DNA of 64,000 bases from Halichoerus grypus (taxonomy: Eukaryota; Chordata; Mammalia; Carnivora; Phocidae), in contig NC_135721.1 in NCBI RefSeq assembly GCF_964656455.1, positions 47,127,530 to 47,191,529 on the forward strand, written 5' to 3'. Below, one piece after another: positions 1 through 11,320 of the stretch. The position numbers and the translations under genes are program-made. Below the pieces are notes generated by a model. It ran no database searches and was not told the origin of the DNA. It saw nothing but the letters and a program-made list of their open reading frames with translations. Each line of letters begins with the position of its first letter. Position 1 is the stretch's first letter.

Positions 1-354
1 TATGCGAGGTGCTGTATTGTGGGGTGGTAGCATGCCCTGAACCCCATCAGTACACAATTAGCTAGAAGTCAGTACAAGAGGATGTCTCTTAAAAATGAAA
101 TTTAAGTTGGATGTATTCCATTAATTAATATCTGTAGCTTAATTTTAATCAGATAAACTTTTTAACATTTGAAATTACTATGATCACTCTTATTATTCAA
201 AGCCAGAAGACATACAGGCTCTGTATGAAGAGTTTTTTGCTTGCTTAAATGTATTTGCTTCTTTTGAGAAATGCAAAATGACTGAATATATATTGTTTGC
301 AATCAAAATATAATAATATCCACATTTACAGACTTTTTACAAAGTATACATAAA

Positions 355-440
355 ATAGAAAATAGTATATATAAAAATGAACATAGTATATATAAAATAG
401 TATATATACAGAAAACAGAAAATAGTATACATAAAAATGT
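355..440. repeat. AT-rich imperfect tandem repeat
   Basis: A short unit built on agaaaatagtatatataaaa recurs three to four times with small changes (tatatataaaa, tatacataaaa variants). It lies at the edge of an old L1 fragment. No function is suggested; it may have grown from an A-rich L1 stretch. Confidence 0.6.
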
Positions 441-1043
441 ATGGGGAGGCATCCAGAGCAGTTGTCAAAGATAAATTCATTACTGTACTTTCATTATTAA
501 AGATAAGAACTAATATGGATTAATAAATTTTTAAAAAGTCTAGGTGGCGCCTGGGTGGCTCAGTCGTTAAGCGTCTGCCTTCGGCTCAGGTCATGATCCC
601 AGAGTCCTGGGATTGAGCCCCACATCGGGTTCCCTGCTCTGCGGGAAGCCTGCTTCTCCCTCTCCCACTCCCCCTGCTTGTGTTCCCTCTCTCGCTGTGT
701 CTCTCTCTGTCAAATAAATAAATAAAATCTTTAAAAAAAAAAAATTTTTTTTAAAAGTCTAAAGATACAAAAATTTAAATAATGACATCAGAAACTAATA
801 TGCTTAAAAATAGGGGGGAAGCAGAATTGAGATATTCAGAACAAATTCTTTAAATATAAGCAATAGAGGACACAAATATGACAAGTTTAATCAAAAGAAA
901 AGGGAGAAAACACAATTATAAAATTAAAATTAAAGGAGATTCAAAAATGATAAAAGTACATTATGCCATTCAACTAATTTGAATAGCTCAATGAAATGGA
1001 TGATCCCCAGGACAAAATAATTACTCCAAGTTGAATCAAGAAT
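440..1043 (+). mobile_element. Fossil L1 ORF2 fragment (pre-RT region)
   Basis: Decayed, A-rich sense-strand sequence resembles the part of L1 ORF2 between endonuclease and reverse transcriptase: the 'aaagataaattcat' area, then the lysine/asparagine-rich stretch around 840-1040 that aligns by eye with the linker and finger region of the large L1 at 27.2-27.6 kb. The arctoid SINE at 543-752 interrupts it. No reading frame survives. The assignment rests on weak similarity. Confidence 0.4.
543..752 (+). mobile_element. Arctoid tRNA-derived SINE, full length
   Basis: About 200 bp with a tRNA-like head containing the Pol III A-box area (tggctcagtcgttaag) and B-box-like gggattgagcc, a pyrimidine-rich middle (tctccctctcccactc), the aaataaataaataaaatc tail and poly(A). 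Flanked by a 9-bp TSD, aaaagtcta, at 534-542 and 753-761. This is a non-autonomous retroposon mobilised by L1. It encodes no protein and the A and B boxes are an internal promoter, not a working tRNA gene. Confidence 0.95.
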
Positions 1044-1055
1044 GAGTAGAAAACC

Positions 1056-1257
1056 GGGGGTGCCTGGGTGGCTCAGTTGGTTAAGCATCTGCCTTCGGCT
1101 CAGGTCATGATCCCAGGGTCCTAGGATCGAGCCCCGCATCGGGCTCCCTGCTCCACGGGGAGCCTGCTTCTCCCTCTCCCTCTGCCTGCCACTCTGCCTA
1201 CTTGTGCTCTCTATCTCTCTGTTAAATAAATAAATAAAATCTTTAAAGAAGAAAAAA
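1056..1257 (+). mobile_element. Arctoid SINE, full length
   Basis: Complete head, middle and tail. The TSD is gagtagaaaacc at 1044-1055 against gagtagaaacc at 1258-1268, differing by one A. The middle uses the 'tctgcctgccactctgcctacttg' variant shared only with the copy at 46307, so these two may belong to one subfamily. Confidence 0.95.
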
Positions 1258-2059
1258 GAGTAGAAACCCAAATATACCTAATACAGTTTCTGGCAAAGAG
1301 TAGGCATTCAATAAACTGAATGAATGGAGAGAGAAGACTTGGAACAGCTGTTAAAGCACATTTCATGAGCATCATTTCAAACTTCCAAAGATTTAACATC
1401 AACCACACTATGGGAATTATTTCAGAGTTCAAAAGTGATAGCAATATGTGCAGTCTATATTAAGAAACAAGTATTATCTGAGAACAAAATCTATAGGCTA
1501 TGAGAAAAATAATCACAAACAAATCTGGCTTATGAATATATATTAAATAAACTGTATAAATATAATGTCCTTATGATTATATCTCATGAAAATGGATGGA
1601 TGGATTTCCACAAATTGGGAGGCTGTGTTTTGGAAGCTGGGTTATCTGATTTTAAACAGGCCAAGAGGCATAAACTTTTGTTTGGGTCTCCCAGGAAGGC
1701 CTCTTCGAGAGATGGGCAGTATTTTCTACCCAAAGAGAGGCATGGGAAGCATATGTGAATGTCAAGAAGGAGAAAAATACCATGAGTAATAAAGTGACAG
1801 GGAAAGAGGAGCAAAATGCACACACACACACAGGAAAACAATCAGTCAAATGGTGGTTTCAAATAAATACTCTGTATCAGAACGTATAGAGAAAACTCTC
1901 CAAACTGCAGTCCCTAATTTGTGGTCAAACTGCTTCTCACAGGTCATCTTATACAGTGATGATGTGTGAGGGGCAGCAAGATTCATTCACCGTGATTAAT
2001 GTTCTTCCTAAGCAATGCTAGTAGTATAATATTAGTAGATTGTTTATTAAAATAAAAGA
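1258..2059. other. Unclassified stretch
   Basis: No gene seen. A short segment at about 1275-1330 resembles the 3' end of a MIR or L2 element (ggcattcaataaactgaatg). A short CA run lies at 1819-1832. Short overlapping open frames on both strands near 1573-1849 have no recognisable content. Confidence 0.5.
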
Positions 2060-2373
2060 ATAATTCTAATATAATAGTCACAATGCTGAGAAATAAACAT
2101 AGAATTGTGTAGACCCTATATGAATAAAACTAAAAACAAAAGTACAAAACGACTTGGAATTAAATTAAAATCCAGCAAAGAAGTGGATAAAAAGATTTAA
2201 TTTTATAAAGTTGACAATGTCCCCCAAATTAACTTACACCTATAATATTTTTCAGTCAGAATTCTAAAGGGAGAGTTCAGGAATTGGACACATATACTTA
2301 GATTTTTCTGAAGGAATAAAAGGGCAAGACTATCCAATAACATTTTGAAAAGAAGACTAATAAAGTGATTTGC
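2060..2373 (+). mobile_element. Fossil L1 ORF2 fragment (post-RT region)
   Basis: Sense-strand similarity by eye to the L1 ORF2 region after the catalytic core: 'aaagttgacaatgtcccccaaattaac' and the following 'cagtcagaattc' correspond to 'aacattgttaaaatgtctatgctaccc' and its continuation in the large L1 near 28.67 kb. Heavily decayed, with no open frame. Confidence 0.5.
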
Positions 2374-2470
2374 TTTACAAGGTAATAAAAATCCTTTTGA
2401 AAATAATCATTTTTATTTCAATTATTTAAAAATATTTTTTAAAAAATTACCAGTAACCTATGTGCACTAC
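2374..2470 (+). repeat. Local direct duplication, copy 1
   Basis: Starts tttacaaggtaataaaaatc and ends acctatgtgcacta. It is nearly the same as 2878-2972, roughly nine tenths identical by eye. The two copies are about 504 bp apart with a SINE between them. Confidence 0.9.
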
Positions 2471-2593
2471 TATAGGGAAGATCATCCAATCCTATTATGA
2501 TACAAAAAATAGCATATTATACATTTTTATATTTATATCAGTATGATTGTTTTAAGTGACATGTTCTTATTTTATTAATAAAAAAGGCCAATT

Positions 2594-2782
2594 GGGGGCG
2601 CCTGGGTGTCTCAGTCATTAAGCGTCTGCCTTCGGCTCAGGTCATGGTCCCAGGGTCCTGGGATCGAGCCCCGCATCAGGCTCCCTGCTCCGCAGGAAGC
2701 CTGCTTCTCCCTCTCCCACTCCCCCTGCTTGTGTTCCCTCTCTCACTGTGTCTCTCTCTGTCAAATAAATAAATAAAATCTT

Positions 2783-2827
<45 letters not shown>

Positions 2828-2828
2828 A
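2594..2828 (+). mobile_element. Arctoid SINE with expanded (AAAT)n tail
   Basis: Full-length SINE whose tail has grown into roughly ten aaat units (about 2785-2828), a likely variable microsatellite. A clean TSD is not obvious: aaaaggc occurs at 2582-2588 and 2826-2832, but six bases separate the first copy from the SINE head. Confidence 0.93.
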
Positions 2829-2877
2829 AGGCTTATATATATAATATATATGTACACATATATATTATGCAAGTTTT

Positions 2878-2972
2878 TTTACAAGGTAATAAAAATCTTT
2901 TTGAAAATAATTATTTTTATTTCATGTATTTAAAGTATTTTTAAAAAAATTACCAATAACCTATGTGCACTA
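2878..2972 (+). repeat. Local direct duplication, copy 2
   Basis: Second copy of the 2374-2470 segment. It is itself bracketed by a short direct repeat, atatattatg(c/t)aagttttttt, at about 2860-2880 and 2990-3011, so rearrangement here probably took more than one step. Confidence 0.9.
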
Positions 2973-3011
2973 TAGTTTACATATATACATATATATTATG
3001 TAAGTTTTTTT

Positions 3012-3984
3012 CCAGAAACAAAGTACAAACAGAAACCACAACCATGATTTTGTTCATTTTCTTTTCTGTTGACCAAATTACCTAGTTTCCCCCTGCAATT
3101 TAAAGAAATATTGGCAACTCCCTTATGGCTAGTAAGGACTTGAGAGGGACATATTTAGGAGATAAATGTAAGCCATCAGATACGCTTTCCAGATGACCTT
3201 AGGGTTCGTTTTGCCTGCTGCTAAGGGCTGCACTTTCCATTCAATTGTGTTAAAAAGTCCATTTAGAACATTTTAAAACTCTTTATTTCTGCCTGAGGAT
3301 GCTGTCCTACTGACTGCCCCTTTGGAGATGATGCTACAAATCTTCACTTCTTTTTAAGTATGGGGAATGATTTACCCAAGCAAAGCAATAAAGTGTGTTC
3401 AGAAGTAACTAAACTCAGCATGCCCCTGTCGTTACTGCTTGGCTCTATGATTTCAGTCCTATAATTAGATATGTTGTTGGGTTTTGCCAGGCTTTAATGA
3501 CCTCCATTCTGTTTATGACAAATGCTGGAGAGCCACCCCCTGGGGGAGTTGCAGGGGGGCAGATGAGCTGATGAGAGCTTGTTTTATTTAATCTTGAGAT
3601 ACAATTTCCTCATTTTCAGATTGTTCAAAATTCCAGCATGTCAGAACAATGTATGTGCATTATCTGTGGATGTGTATGGTGGGTAGTGCAGGTGGCATAT
3701 TTGGGACAGTTTGCAGAGTTGACAATATCAAGGCACTAAACAAGTAAAGGCTAGGTTGAAAGTAATAGCTAGACTGCCCACTGGATGATGCTCTCCATCG
3801 CTGTACCTGATCCTCATGAGGTGGTTAATGAAAAGTTGGGCCAAGTTATATTTATTTATGGTTATTCAGTAAGTTGACAAACACTTACTGGTTACCTAAT
3901 GCATACGAAGTGTTGTGCTAGGGACTATGAGGGACAAAAGGACAGTTTATAATGTAAGTTAGGAAGACAACACTGATGTAAACC
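3012..3984. other. Repeat-poor stretch, possible conserved noncoding DNA
   Basis: No gene or young repeat seen. The part from about 3400 to 3660 has mixed composition and no recognisable repeat, so it is one of the better places to look for conservation. From about 3870 to 3960 the sequence (aacacttactggttacc) resembles a decayed MIR/L2 end in antisense. Confidence 0.4.
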
Positions 3985-4215
3985 AACAATGAAGCAGGCG
4001 GTGAAGGTTCCTCAGGGAAGAATTCCCTGACCTCTCCTGGCAGAATGAAGCCCTGTCCAAGCTCTACTATAATACTTAGTACATTACAATGTTTCTTTGT
4101 CTGCGTACTTGCTTCATTCACAACGTGGTGAGTTCCTTGGGAACAGGAACTATTCTTATGATATTCCATTCCTAGTGTCTTACATGGTCCCAACATGAGG
4201 TGGGTGCTTAGGAAG
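3985..4215 (+). repeat. L2 LINE 3' end fossil
   Basis: Matches the usual L2 tail by eye: a 'ccctgacctctcc' start, 'gtgagttccttgggaacaggaac' (the L2 'gagctccttgagggcagggac' signature) and a final 'gtgggtgctta'. No coding potential. An old mammalian repeat. Confidence 0.65.
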
Positions 4216-5959
4216 TGGGAGTGAGTGTGTGAGTTGGTGAGCATGGAACAGGGCCACCTCCAGACTGGAGCAGTGGTCCCATGGGTTGTTGGTAGAGAGG
4301 GTTAGAGAAGGAAGCCTGGGATGTACAGGGAGGCTTTATATCCACTCTAGATGAGAGGGCACTGACCAAGGAATTGGTTTAGGTGGAATACACTGGCAAT
4401 TGTGGGGGATTATTAGAAGGTATCATGAAAGGTCCCTCTGCCTCCCTGAAATGAGTATTTCCTCAATTGGCCTTAAACTCCTTTGGGGTAAGCATACTTT
4501 TGTTAAAATTGAAATCTGTTGGGAGACTTCAGGTGTCAACTTTTTATAAATAATCACTGTATCAGATAACTTTCTTTTAGGAATACTTTTCTCCCCACAA
4601 AGAATAGAAGGAGAACTGGGTTCAACACATGGGCATTTGGCTGAGGAAGCAGGTCTGGGCAGGATCCTTAGCCTGAACAGAAGCGGCCTAAGAACATCAT
4701 TCAGTAGTAGATTTCTAGGAAAGAGGCAAGAGCAGAAGGCAGTGATTGGAAAAGACTTCAAACACAAGGATGAATAACCACTTTGTCTTGGGCTAATCCT
4801 GGATACTGAATAAATGGAGACACGGAGTTAGGTTGCTTTTTATATGATTCCCACTTCTTATATTTTCCTGTGTCCATGGGAAAGCGGCCTGGAAGTCAGA
4901 GCCAGTGGCAGAGTCGGCCATTTCAAACCTGACTTAAATGAGAAGTGTTTGGGGAATGAAGGAGACTTTGCTTCTCTCCATGGTTAGAGGGAATAATTGG
5001 TCCCATCTGTACAACTGAGAGGAAAGAACCAAAGCACAAGTTTGGAATCCATTTTCAAATTCCTGAGGAAAGTCTACTTAAGTATAAAGTTTTATTACTA
5101 TTAGTGGCTCTACTTAGGGTTGAAAAATCAATCTACTGAAAATGGTTGCAAACCTCCATAAAAAATAGCACAAATACCAAGCAACCAGAAGCTACAGGAA
5201 AAAGAAGACAACAGCTTTATCTTGAATGTTATTTCCTATATGAAAGAGTAATCAAAATTTTACAAGAAGGCTCCACATGGATCAGCACTTTTTTTGAATG
5301 GGGTCTCAAAAATTCAAAAAGGCACAGAGACATGCTTAGAAACATGCTTGCAGTATAACAAAAATGCATTAGGTAGCCTGTGACTGTGTCTGAAGATGGC
5401 AGACAAAAAGTCTGTAATCTTTGGTCAGAGATACCTTGGGGCCTTAACATTTTGGGGGTTTGCACTTAACTGCTGCCCAAGCCCAGAGACATGGGAAACT
5501 ATCTCTGATGGACCTTTGCAGTAAGTCTCTGCTCCCATCCCATCCTTATAGGCAACTGATACAACTTAATAAGGGGTGGGAAGCTTAATTAGATAAAGAA
5601 AACATCAGTTTAAATAAGAAATCATTAATAAACTCCTTATCCTAGTCTCACAAATACCCCAGTCTCTTGCATCTTAGAGCTCCTTAGAGACACAAAAGAG
5701 ACTTGTGTTCAAAGTTTGTTTTCTTTTTTCTTCCCTCTTATTCCTCCCTCCCACCTACCTGCCACAGAGTGCCTTAGGAAGCAGGAAGTAGGCCATTAGG
5801 TTCGTGAGTCCAAGTGCTTGCTAGAGGTGGGGGGAACCAAACATGACACAGGAGTGAGGAGAAGGCACACAGAGAATGGGATCTAAAGCTTTCAACAAGT
5901 AGAACTGGGACAGAAGGAAGTGGATAAAAGGAAGGAAGAATTAGGAGAAAAATTAGCTG
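4216..5959. other. Unclassified stretch
   Basis: No gene, RNA or clear repeat recognised. Open frames up to 114 codons here lack domain-like composition and splice context. The sequence is ordinary mixed composition with no simple repeats. Confidence 0.5.
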
Positions 5960-6985
5960 TGATGGGAAATCTCAGTCCTCCTCCTGTGCATCTCCTTCAC
6001 TCTCACACCCTACCATATGCCCAGCACTTCTGACACCAGATGTGGGGAGGATTTCCCTCACCAAACAATTCTCCAACACTAGCTGGGCACCCTACAGTTT
6101 AACTCAATACTGACACCATCTACCCGGAGATAGCATCAGATCCCGTGGGTCATGGACTCAGGCCCACAAGAGTGTACCTGCTTCAGAGGCCAGTTACAAG
6201 TAATAGGAGCCCCCCTGCAGTGTTACCTACACCTTCTGTCCAATTTGACTACAGATCAGAGGTTCCAATGACCCTCTTCTTGGGTGTAATAAATTTGCTA
6301 GAGCAGCTCACAGAACTCAGGGAAACATGTATATTTACCAGTTCATTAAAGGATCTGAAAGAGGATCCAGATTAACAGCCAGATGGAAAGATACATAGGA
6401 CGAGATCTAGGAGGGTCTCAAGTATAGGAGCTCTATTCTTGGGGAGTTGGGGGTGTGTCACCCTCCTGTATGGGATGTGTTCCCACCTGGAAGCTCTCCA
6501 AACCCCATACTATAGGGATTTCATGGAGGCTTCCTCATGTAGGCCTGATTGATTATTAGCTCTATTTTCAGCCCCTCTCCCCAGTCAGGAAGATGTCGGC
6601 ATAAGCTTAGAGCTGAAAATTCTAAGCTTCTAACCATGGCTTGGCTTTTCTGGTGACAGTTCCATCCAGTAGACATCCAGGAGCCCACCCAGAGTCACCT
6701 CATTAGAACAAAAGATGCTTCTAGTGATCTTATCACTTAGGAATTTACAAGGGTTTCAGGAGCCCTGTGTCAGGAGCCAGAGTCAAAGACTGAACACCAG
6801 AACAAAAGACACTCAGACCAAATATTAGAACAAAAGACAGTCAGACCAAACACCAGAACAAAAGACACTCCCAGTGCTCTTATCACTTAGGAGTTACAAG
6901 GGTTTTCGGAACTTTGTGCCAGGAACTGAGGGCAGAAACTAGTATATATATTTTCTATTATCTCATATTAACCCAGATCACAGTA
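5960..6985 (+). mobile_element. ERVL-like LTR (MER21-type), copy 1
   Basis: Contains the block series gcatcagatcccgtgggtc, gatcagaggttccaatgacc, gctagagcagctcacagaac and ggaagctctccaaacccc. The same blocks in the same order occur at 42990-43990, so the two are copies of one family. From memory it resembles a MER21-type ERVL long terminal repeat; the name is unverified. It has no internal retroviral sequence next to it. Its 3' part carries an internal duplication (6707-6930). Confidence 0.6.
6707..6930 (+). repeat. Internal duplication with ~30-bp tandem units inside the LTR
   Basis: The segment from aacaaaagatgcttctag to gtcaggagccag (6707-6780) recurs as 6857-6930. Between them, about 6792-6870, a unit of about 28-30 bp containing agaacaaaagacactcag is repeated 2.5 times. 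The other copy of this LTR near 43.9 kb has only one such block, so the duplication is private to this copy. Confidence 0.85.
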
Positions 6986-9764
6986 AGACAATGCATAGGG
7001 TGCCCCAGTGGGCTAATAATTTGACACCCCTTCAAACAGATACACTTGCATTAGCTCTCCCTGATGAAACATAATCCATTCTGACTGAACTTATTAGCTA
7101 CTGATAATACTTCAACAAATTATTCTTAATTATAAATATAAATATATATATTTATATAATATATATGTATATAATTTCACTGTATGCTCAAGGAACCTCC
7201 TGTTTTTCTCAGTTACAACTCCTAAGGCAGCCAATGAGAAAACCTGAAAAAGCCCCACAGAATGGACAGCTAATTAAAGGTTTCAGCAAATTTCTTCAAA
7301 AGTCTGCCTTTGTGACTTGATGATTATTGGAAAAGTTAAGCAGATAGAAAACTGACTTCTTTTGAATAAGAAAAACATATTTGTCTCAGATTTTGAAATG
7401 TGAAATTCACATAATAGGGGAACATTCTCAAAGTTCACCTCAGTGCTTGCTGTTCCAGCAATCTTTTCTGTTTGCTCTTCTGTATTGATTACGGCTTGTT
7501 GATTAATCATATCTGGTTCTCTTTTTGATTAGACCCACATGTTTGGTGATTCTTCTCAGTTCAGTTGCTCTTTAGGGGCTTCAGTCTTAGACTGAACTAG
7601 CTTAGACTGTCATTTTATTCTAATCTATTTCGTCTCTTCCCTACAGTTTCATTAGCATTTTCCCCTCACAGTTTCTAAAAGTTCTTACACATACTCTTTT
7701 CATTTTTAGACCTATTAAATTTTAAGTCTTTGATGAATTAAATCAATGCTCATAAGCATTTAATTCTAAAAATTGCCACCTCCTCTTCTTCATTGGCTCA
7801 CCATTTTTCAATGGTTAGTAATGAACAAGCATGAGTATTGGAAGCTTCCATGATTATTGGCTTGAGGGATCATGTGGAACCATGTCCAATTAAACTTTGA
7901 GGAAACAAACCAAATTATTTCCTATGTATAGATATTTATTCATTTTTTAAAATGAAGATGAGAATAAACTATTTACTACTTATAAATATTCTATACTCCA
8001 TATTTATTTTTAGAATAAAGAGTTTCCTACATGTCATTTTTCAAACCAGGCAACTCCTGGGTGAAGCATATTAAGCCAGTTAAGAGTTTAGTTTAAAAAA
8101 AAAAAAAATTCAGCTAATACAACTTGTCACCTTTGTCAGGTAATTAGCCATATGTTATGCATCACTTACTTTCAGAATGGTAGCTCACCTGACTTCTAGC
8201 TTTGCTGGTCTCAGAGTTCATGGTCCAGCCTTGGGTTGCACTATGCAATGTACATACCTGGTTACAGAAATAGATAAGAAAAAAAATGAGAAGATGCTGG
8301 TGAGGAACGCTTTTCCAAGTCTTTCCATGAAGGTTGGTGGAGAGAAATTCCAATTTATATTTCACTACTTGGGAATCTTAATTAATTAATACCATTATTC
8401 AGGTTTGCATCAGTGATTTTTAAAAAAGATATTATCTGTCAAAGTATTGCTTAAGTTAATCAACCATTTTGACCAAAATACCAATTTTAATCAAGTGCTC
8501 TACCAAAAAATATTAGTCTCATTAAGCCTTCCAAGTCTTACAACCCACTTATGCCTGACTATGATTCTGAAAATACTAGAAATCTTCAGCAATTTTAACA
8601 TCCCTTGTAGAAAGATTTTGTTAAAATATTTAAGAATTTCTCCACTCTTCCTTTCTGATTTCCCAAATCAACAACCCCCCAATCTTGACCCAAATGTGAG
8701 TCCAGTGATTCCAAATAAAGCTGAAAACTTTTAGAAATGTAAGATCTTTTTTTTTCTTTAACCCAATGAAGAATTAGAAACTGCTGATTCTGCATCCATT
8801 TTAAATTAGAATTAAGATACAAACAATTTAGCTACCTCAGTGAGTGCTAAAAAGAGACTAGTCATTTTCCAATCCCATACTTTCTGCTACAAAGGTTGCC
8901 TAACCATTGGGATTTGTGAATTAAAGAGGACAGAAGGGAAGGGAAAGAGAGATTGTGCTCATCACTGAAAAGGAGGCTATGAGTGGATCTGGTTGACATC
9001 TTTGCTTTCTGGTGACATACTGAGTAAGGTTGAGGTCCACTATGAAAATGATCAACTATGAATGGAGATGGGGTTGGGTGGGGTTGATGTGGTCCTGTTC
9101 TTGTTGTGTATTTGTTTGGGGAACCTATTGATGCTCCTGGCAAGAACCGGATCCTGTGCTAACATTTTGTTTTGCAAGTAATACTATAATGCCAAGGTGC
9201 AAACTTGGCTTGGGGTCTGTGTACAGCCTATCAGACTTATTTGTTTGATCTTCACAATCTTAAAAAAAAAAATTGAGCCAACTTTTAAAGATCAGGTGAT
9301 TTCATATAAACACTCTCAGTTCTGGCTTTCTTGAAAAATCAGAATAAGATAAAATCAGGTGAGACAACAATGGTTTGCATTTCCCACAAGCTCTAATTGC
9401 CTAGAACTGAGTAGCAGCTGTCCACCCCCAGTCTTCCATCATTTACAGCTCTTTTCCTTGACATGGAGTTTCATTTGCCATTTAGCATCATGCTCAAGCT
9501 GTTTTTCTTAGTAATAGAGAAATACCATACCTTGAAAGTAAAAAAATGAAAGGCAGGCTGAAAACTTTCTTCTCCCAAGATAAATGACAGACCACGTTTA
9601 TTTATGCAAGTGAAAAAATCCATATGTTTAATAAGCAAACAAGTTGGATCTGTGTCAAAAGAAGACAGTTTAAGGCATCCAGCCATCCTACTAATTAATG
9701 TTACCCTCATGGCCCATGTAGGTGTTGAACTTTGCAGCCCCGAATTATTACATTCTCTGCATCA
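6986..9764. other. Unclassified AT-rich stretch
   Basis: No gene recognised. It includes an AT-only low-complexity run at about 7128-7175 and short A or T runs (8094-8108, 9261-9271). Open frames of up to 95 codons, such as 8447-8734, are composition artefacts without recognisable motifs. Confidence 0.5.
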
Positions 9765-9945
9765 GTGATTCTCAACAAAAGAGTATAGAGGAATATCAGA
9801 ATCATCAAGTGGTTTTTTCAAAATACACTTCCTTCTACATGGACAATTCTGGGATGCATGCCCCTCTGGAGGTTTTATATGATTGTGGAAGCTGTCTAGG
9901 AGATTCTGATGTAATTATCTGGTGGAGAACTCTATATCTGATCTT
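9765..9945 (+). repeat. MER5/MER58-type hAT miniature transposon fossil
   Basis: Begins with the hAT-Charlie terminal motif cagtgattctcaac, carries the internal 'atcagaatcat' and 'gattctgatg' blocks and ends near 'ggtggagaactc', a decayed inverse of the start. Non-autonomous; no transposase coding. Confidence 0.6.
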
Positions 9946-10326
9946 TAGATGAGACCTATTGAAAGGCATCCTGTTATCTTTTTTCCAATTTCTCTCCCCT
10001 GTCCCATCCCAAAATAAAATGCCCAACAGCCCAACAACTCAGGCATCATGCCCACCACCCACAATGGAGCTAAAGTTATGTGTGTAAATGGTGAGAAGCT
10101 GCCAACAAGCCCGTTCTGACTGTGAAGTTCTTGCTTCAAATGGTGTGTGGGGGTCAGAGTTGGGGTAAAACTATTTGACACCTTTGAAAATGTGTTAGGA
10201 CAATTGGCTAGAAATCAGGATGTCTCCAGATGAGTGGTTCACAAATTTGAGAACCTGGGGCACTTACTAAAATTATCAATGTCCGGGCCTTGCCATTGTT
10301 CTATTTAGTACTTCTGGTGTGGGTGC

Positions 10327-10720
10327 TGAGAGACCCAAACCAACAAACTGACCATGGCCAGAGTCCACAGCCTCCACACAATCAGCCCCAAACAGCCATG
10401 ATCTGATCAATTAACTGCCAGCTTCCCTAATTTTTGTCCCTGCTCCCAATTTAGCACTAACTAGAGAAATCTAAATGTGTTCTCCTAACCAATTGCATAT
10501 GATGTCCCACTTCCAGTTAGTTCCTCCAGCTTTCCCATGCTAACAACCTCCAATTAAGGCATACCAGAATCCTTCCCTTTTTCACTATCACCTTCTACGC
10601 TGCCCTGCCTGCCTTTGTGTTTCTGCCAAATGCCAATGATGGTGGCTGACTCACTTGCAATAGCAAGTTCTGAATAAATAGACTTTGCCTGTTCTCATTT
10701 GGGTGGTCTTTATTTTTACA
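10327..10720 (+). mobile_element. Solo LTR, class I (ERV1-like) endogenous retrovirus
   Basis: A 394-bp block starts with tg (tgagagacccaaac) and ends with ca (gtctttatttttaca), as LTRs do. It has a poly(A) signal near its 3' end followed by tttgcctgttctcatttggg, typical of gammaretrovirus-like LTR R/U5. Flanks ggtgc (10322-10326) and ggttc (10721-10725) form a 4-of-5 target duplication. No gag, pol or env adjoins it, so it is a solo LTR left by recombination. The family was not identified. Confidence 0.7.
10673..10678 (+). promoter_or_regulatory. Poly(A) signal of the solo LTR
   Basis: aataaa about 40 bp before the LTR end, in the position expected of a retroviral R region. It could still end transcripts reading through on the plus strand. 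Confidence 0.6.
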
Positions 10721-11056
10721 GGTTCCAGGAAACAATATTTTCAGCAGGCTCTCCAGATAATTCTGCCACATACTAACACTTAAGAGCCATTACTAGAAAC
10801 CACTTGTATGTTTCCCAAATTTTACAAGAATCACTTGTGCACATATGTGTGTGGGGAGAGGACACAGATTCTCATGTACCACCACAAGCCCCAATTGAAA
10901 CAGTCTCTGGGAAGTGGGTTTGGATTTTCTTTTTTTTTTTTTTTTTTAAAATAAGCCTCTTCCTCTAGGTGTTGCTTATCGTCCATCAAAGCCACTTGGG
11001 AGCCGCTGGACTATGCTACTGTTCACAGGCTTGCGCCAGGTTGGCAGAATACAAAG

Positions 11057-11320
11057 CACCTAGAAAGCTATTTATAAATCAAGATTTCCAGGCACCACCC
11101 CTGGAGATTCTGATGTTGTTAGTCTGGGCTCTCCCAGTGATTCTGGAAAGCAGTGCTCTACCTATGTGATTCTCAAACAGCAGCGTGCATACAAAGTCCC
11201 TGGAGATCTTATGGAAATGCAAGTTCTGAGTCAGTGGTCTGGAGTAGGGCTGAAATTCTGCATATCTAACAAGCTCCCACATGATGTTTCTGTGGCTGGT
11301 CTGCTAATGACACTTGGAGC
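11057..11320 (+). repeat. Two adjacent MER5/MER58-type hAT fossils
   Basis: The first (about 11057-11162) has 'aaatcaagatttccaggcacc' and 'ggagattctgatg', a core shared by MER58/MER5 elements. The second (about 11168-11320) starts gattctcaaac, carries 'cttatggaaatgcaagttctg' and ends in a decayed terminal repeat. The 171-codon open frame at 11166-11681 begins inside the second and is not a gene. Confidence 0.55.

Larger units (their letters stand above)
10229..10800 (+). repeat. MER5-type hAT element split by a solo LTR
   Basis: The left part (10229-10326) holds 'gtggttcacaaatttgag', the terminal hAT motif. The right part (about 10741-10800) has 'ctccagataattctgccacatac' and 'agccattactagaaaccac', the usual MER5 right end. 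The 394-bp LTR at 10327-10720 sits between them. Confidence 0.6.

Noticed and set aside
543..752. tRNA-like head of the SINEs as tRNA genes
   Set aside because: Only A and B box resemblance remains; no cloverleaf or anticodon arm could be drawn, and the sequence is part of a dispersed 200-bp retroposon.
6780..6870. Regularly spaced repeats resembling a small CRISPR-like array
   Set aside because: The units are contiguous tandem copies inside an LTR in mammalian DNA, with no unique spacers.
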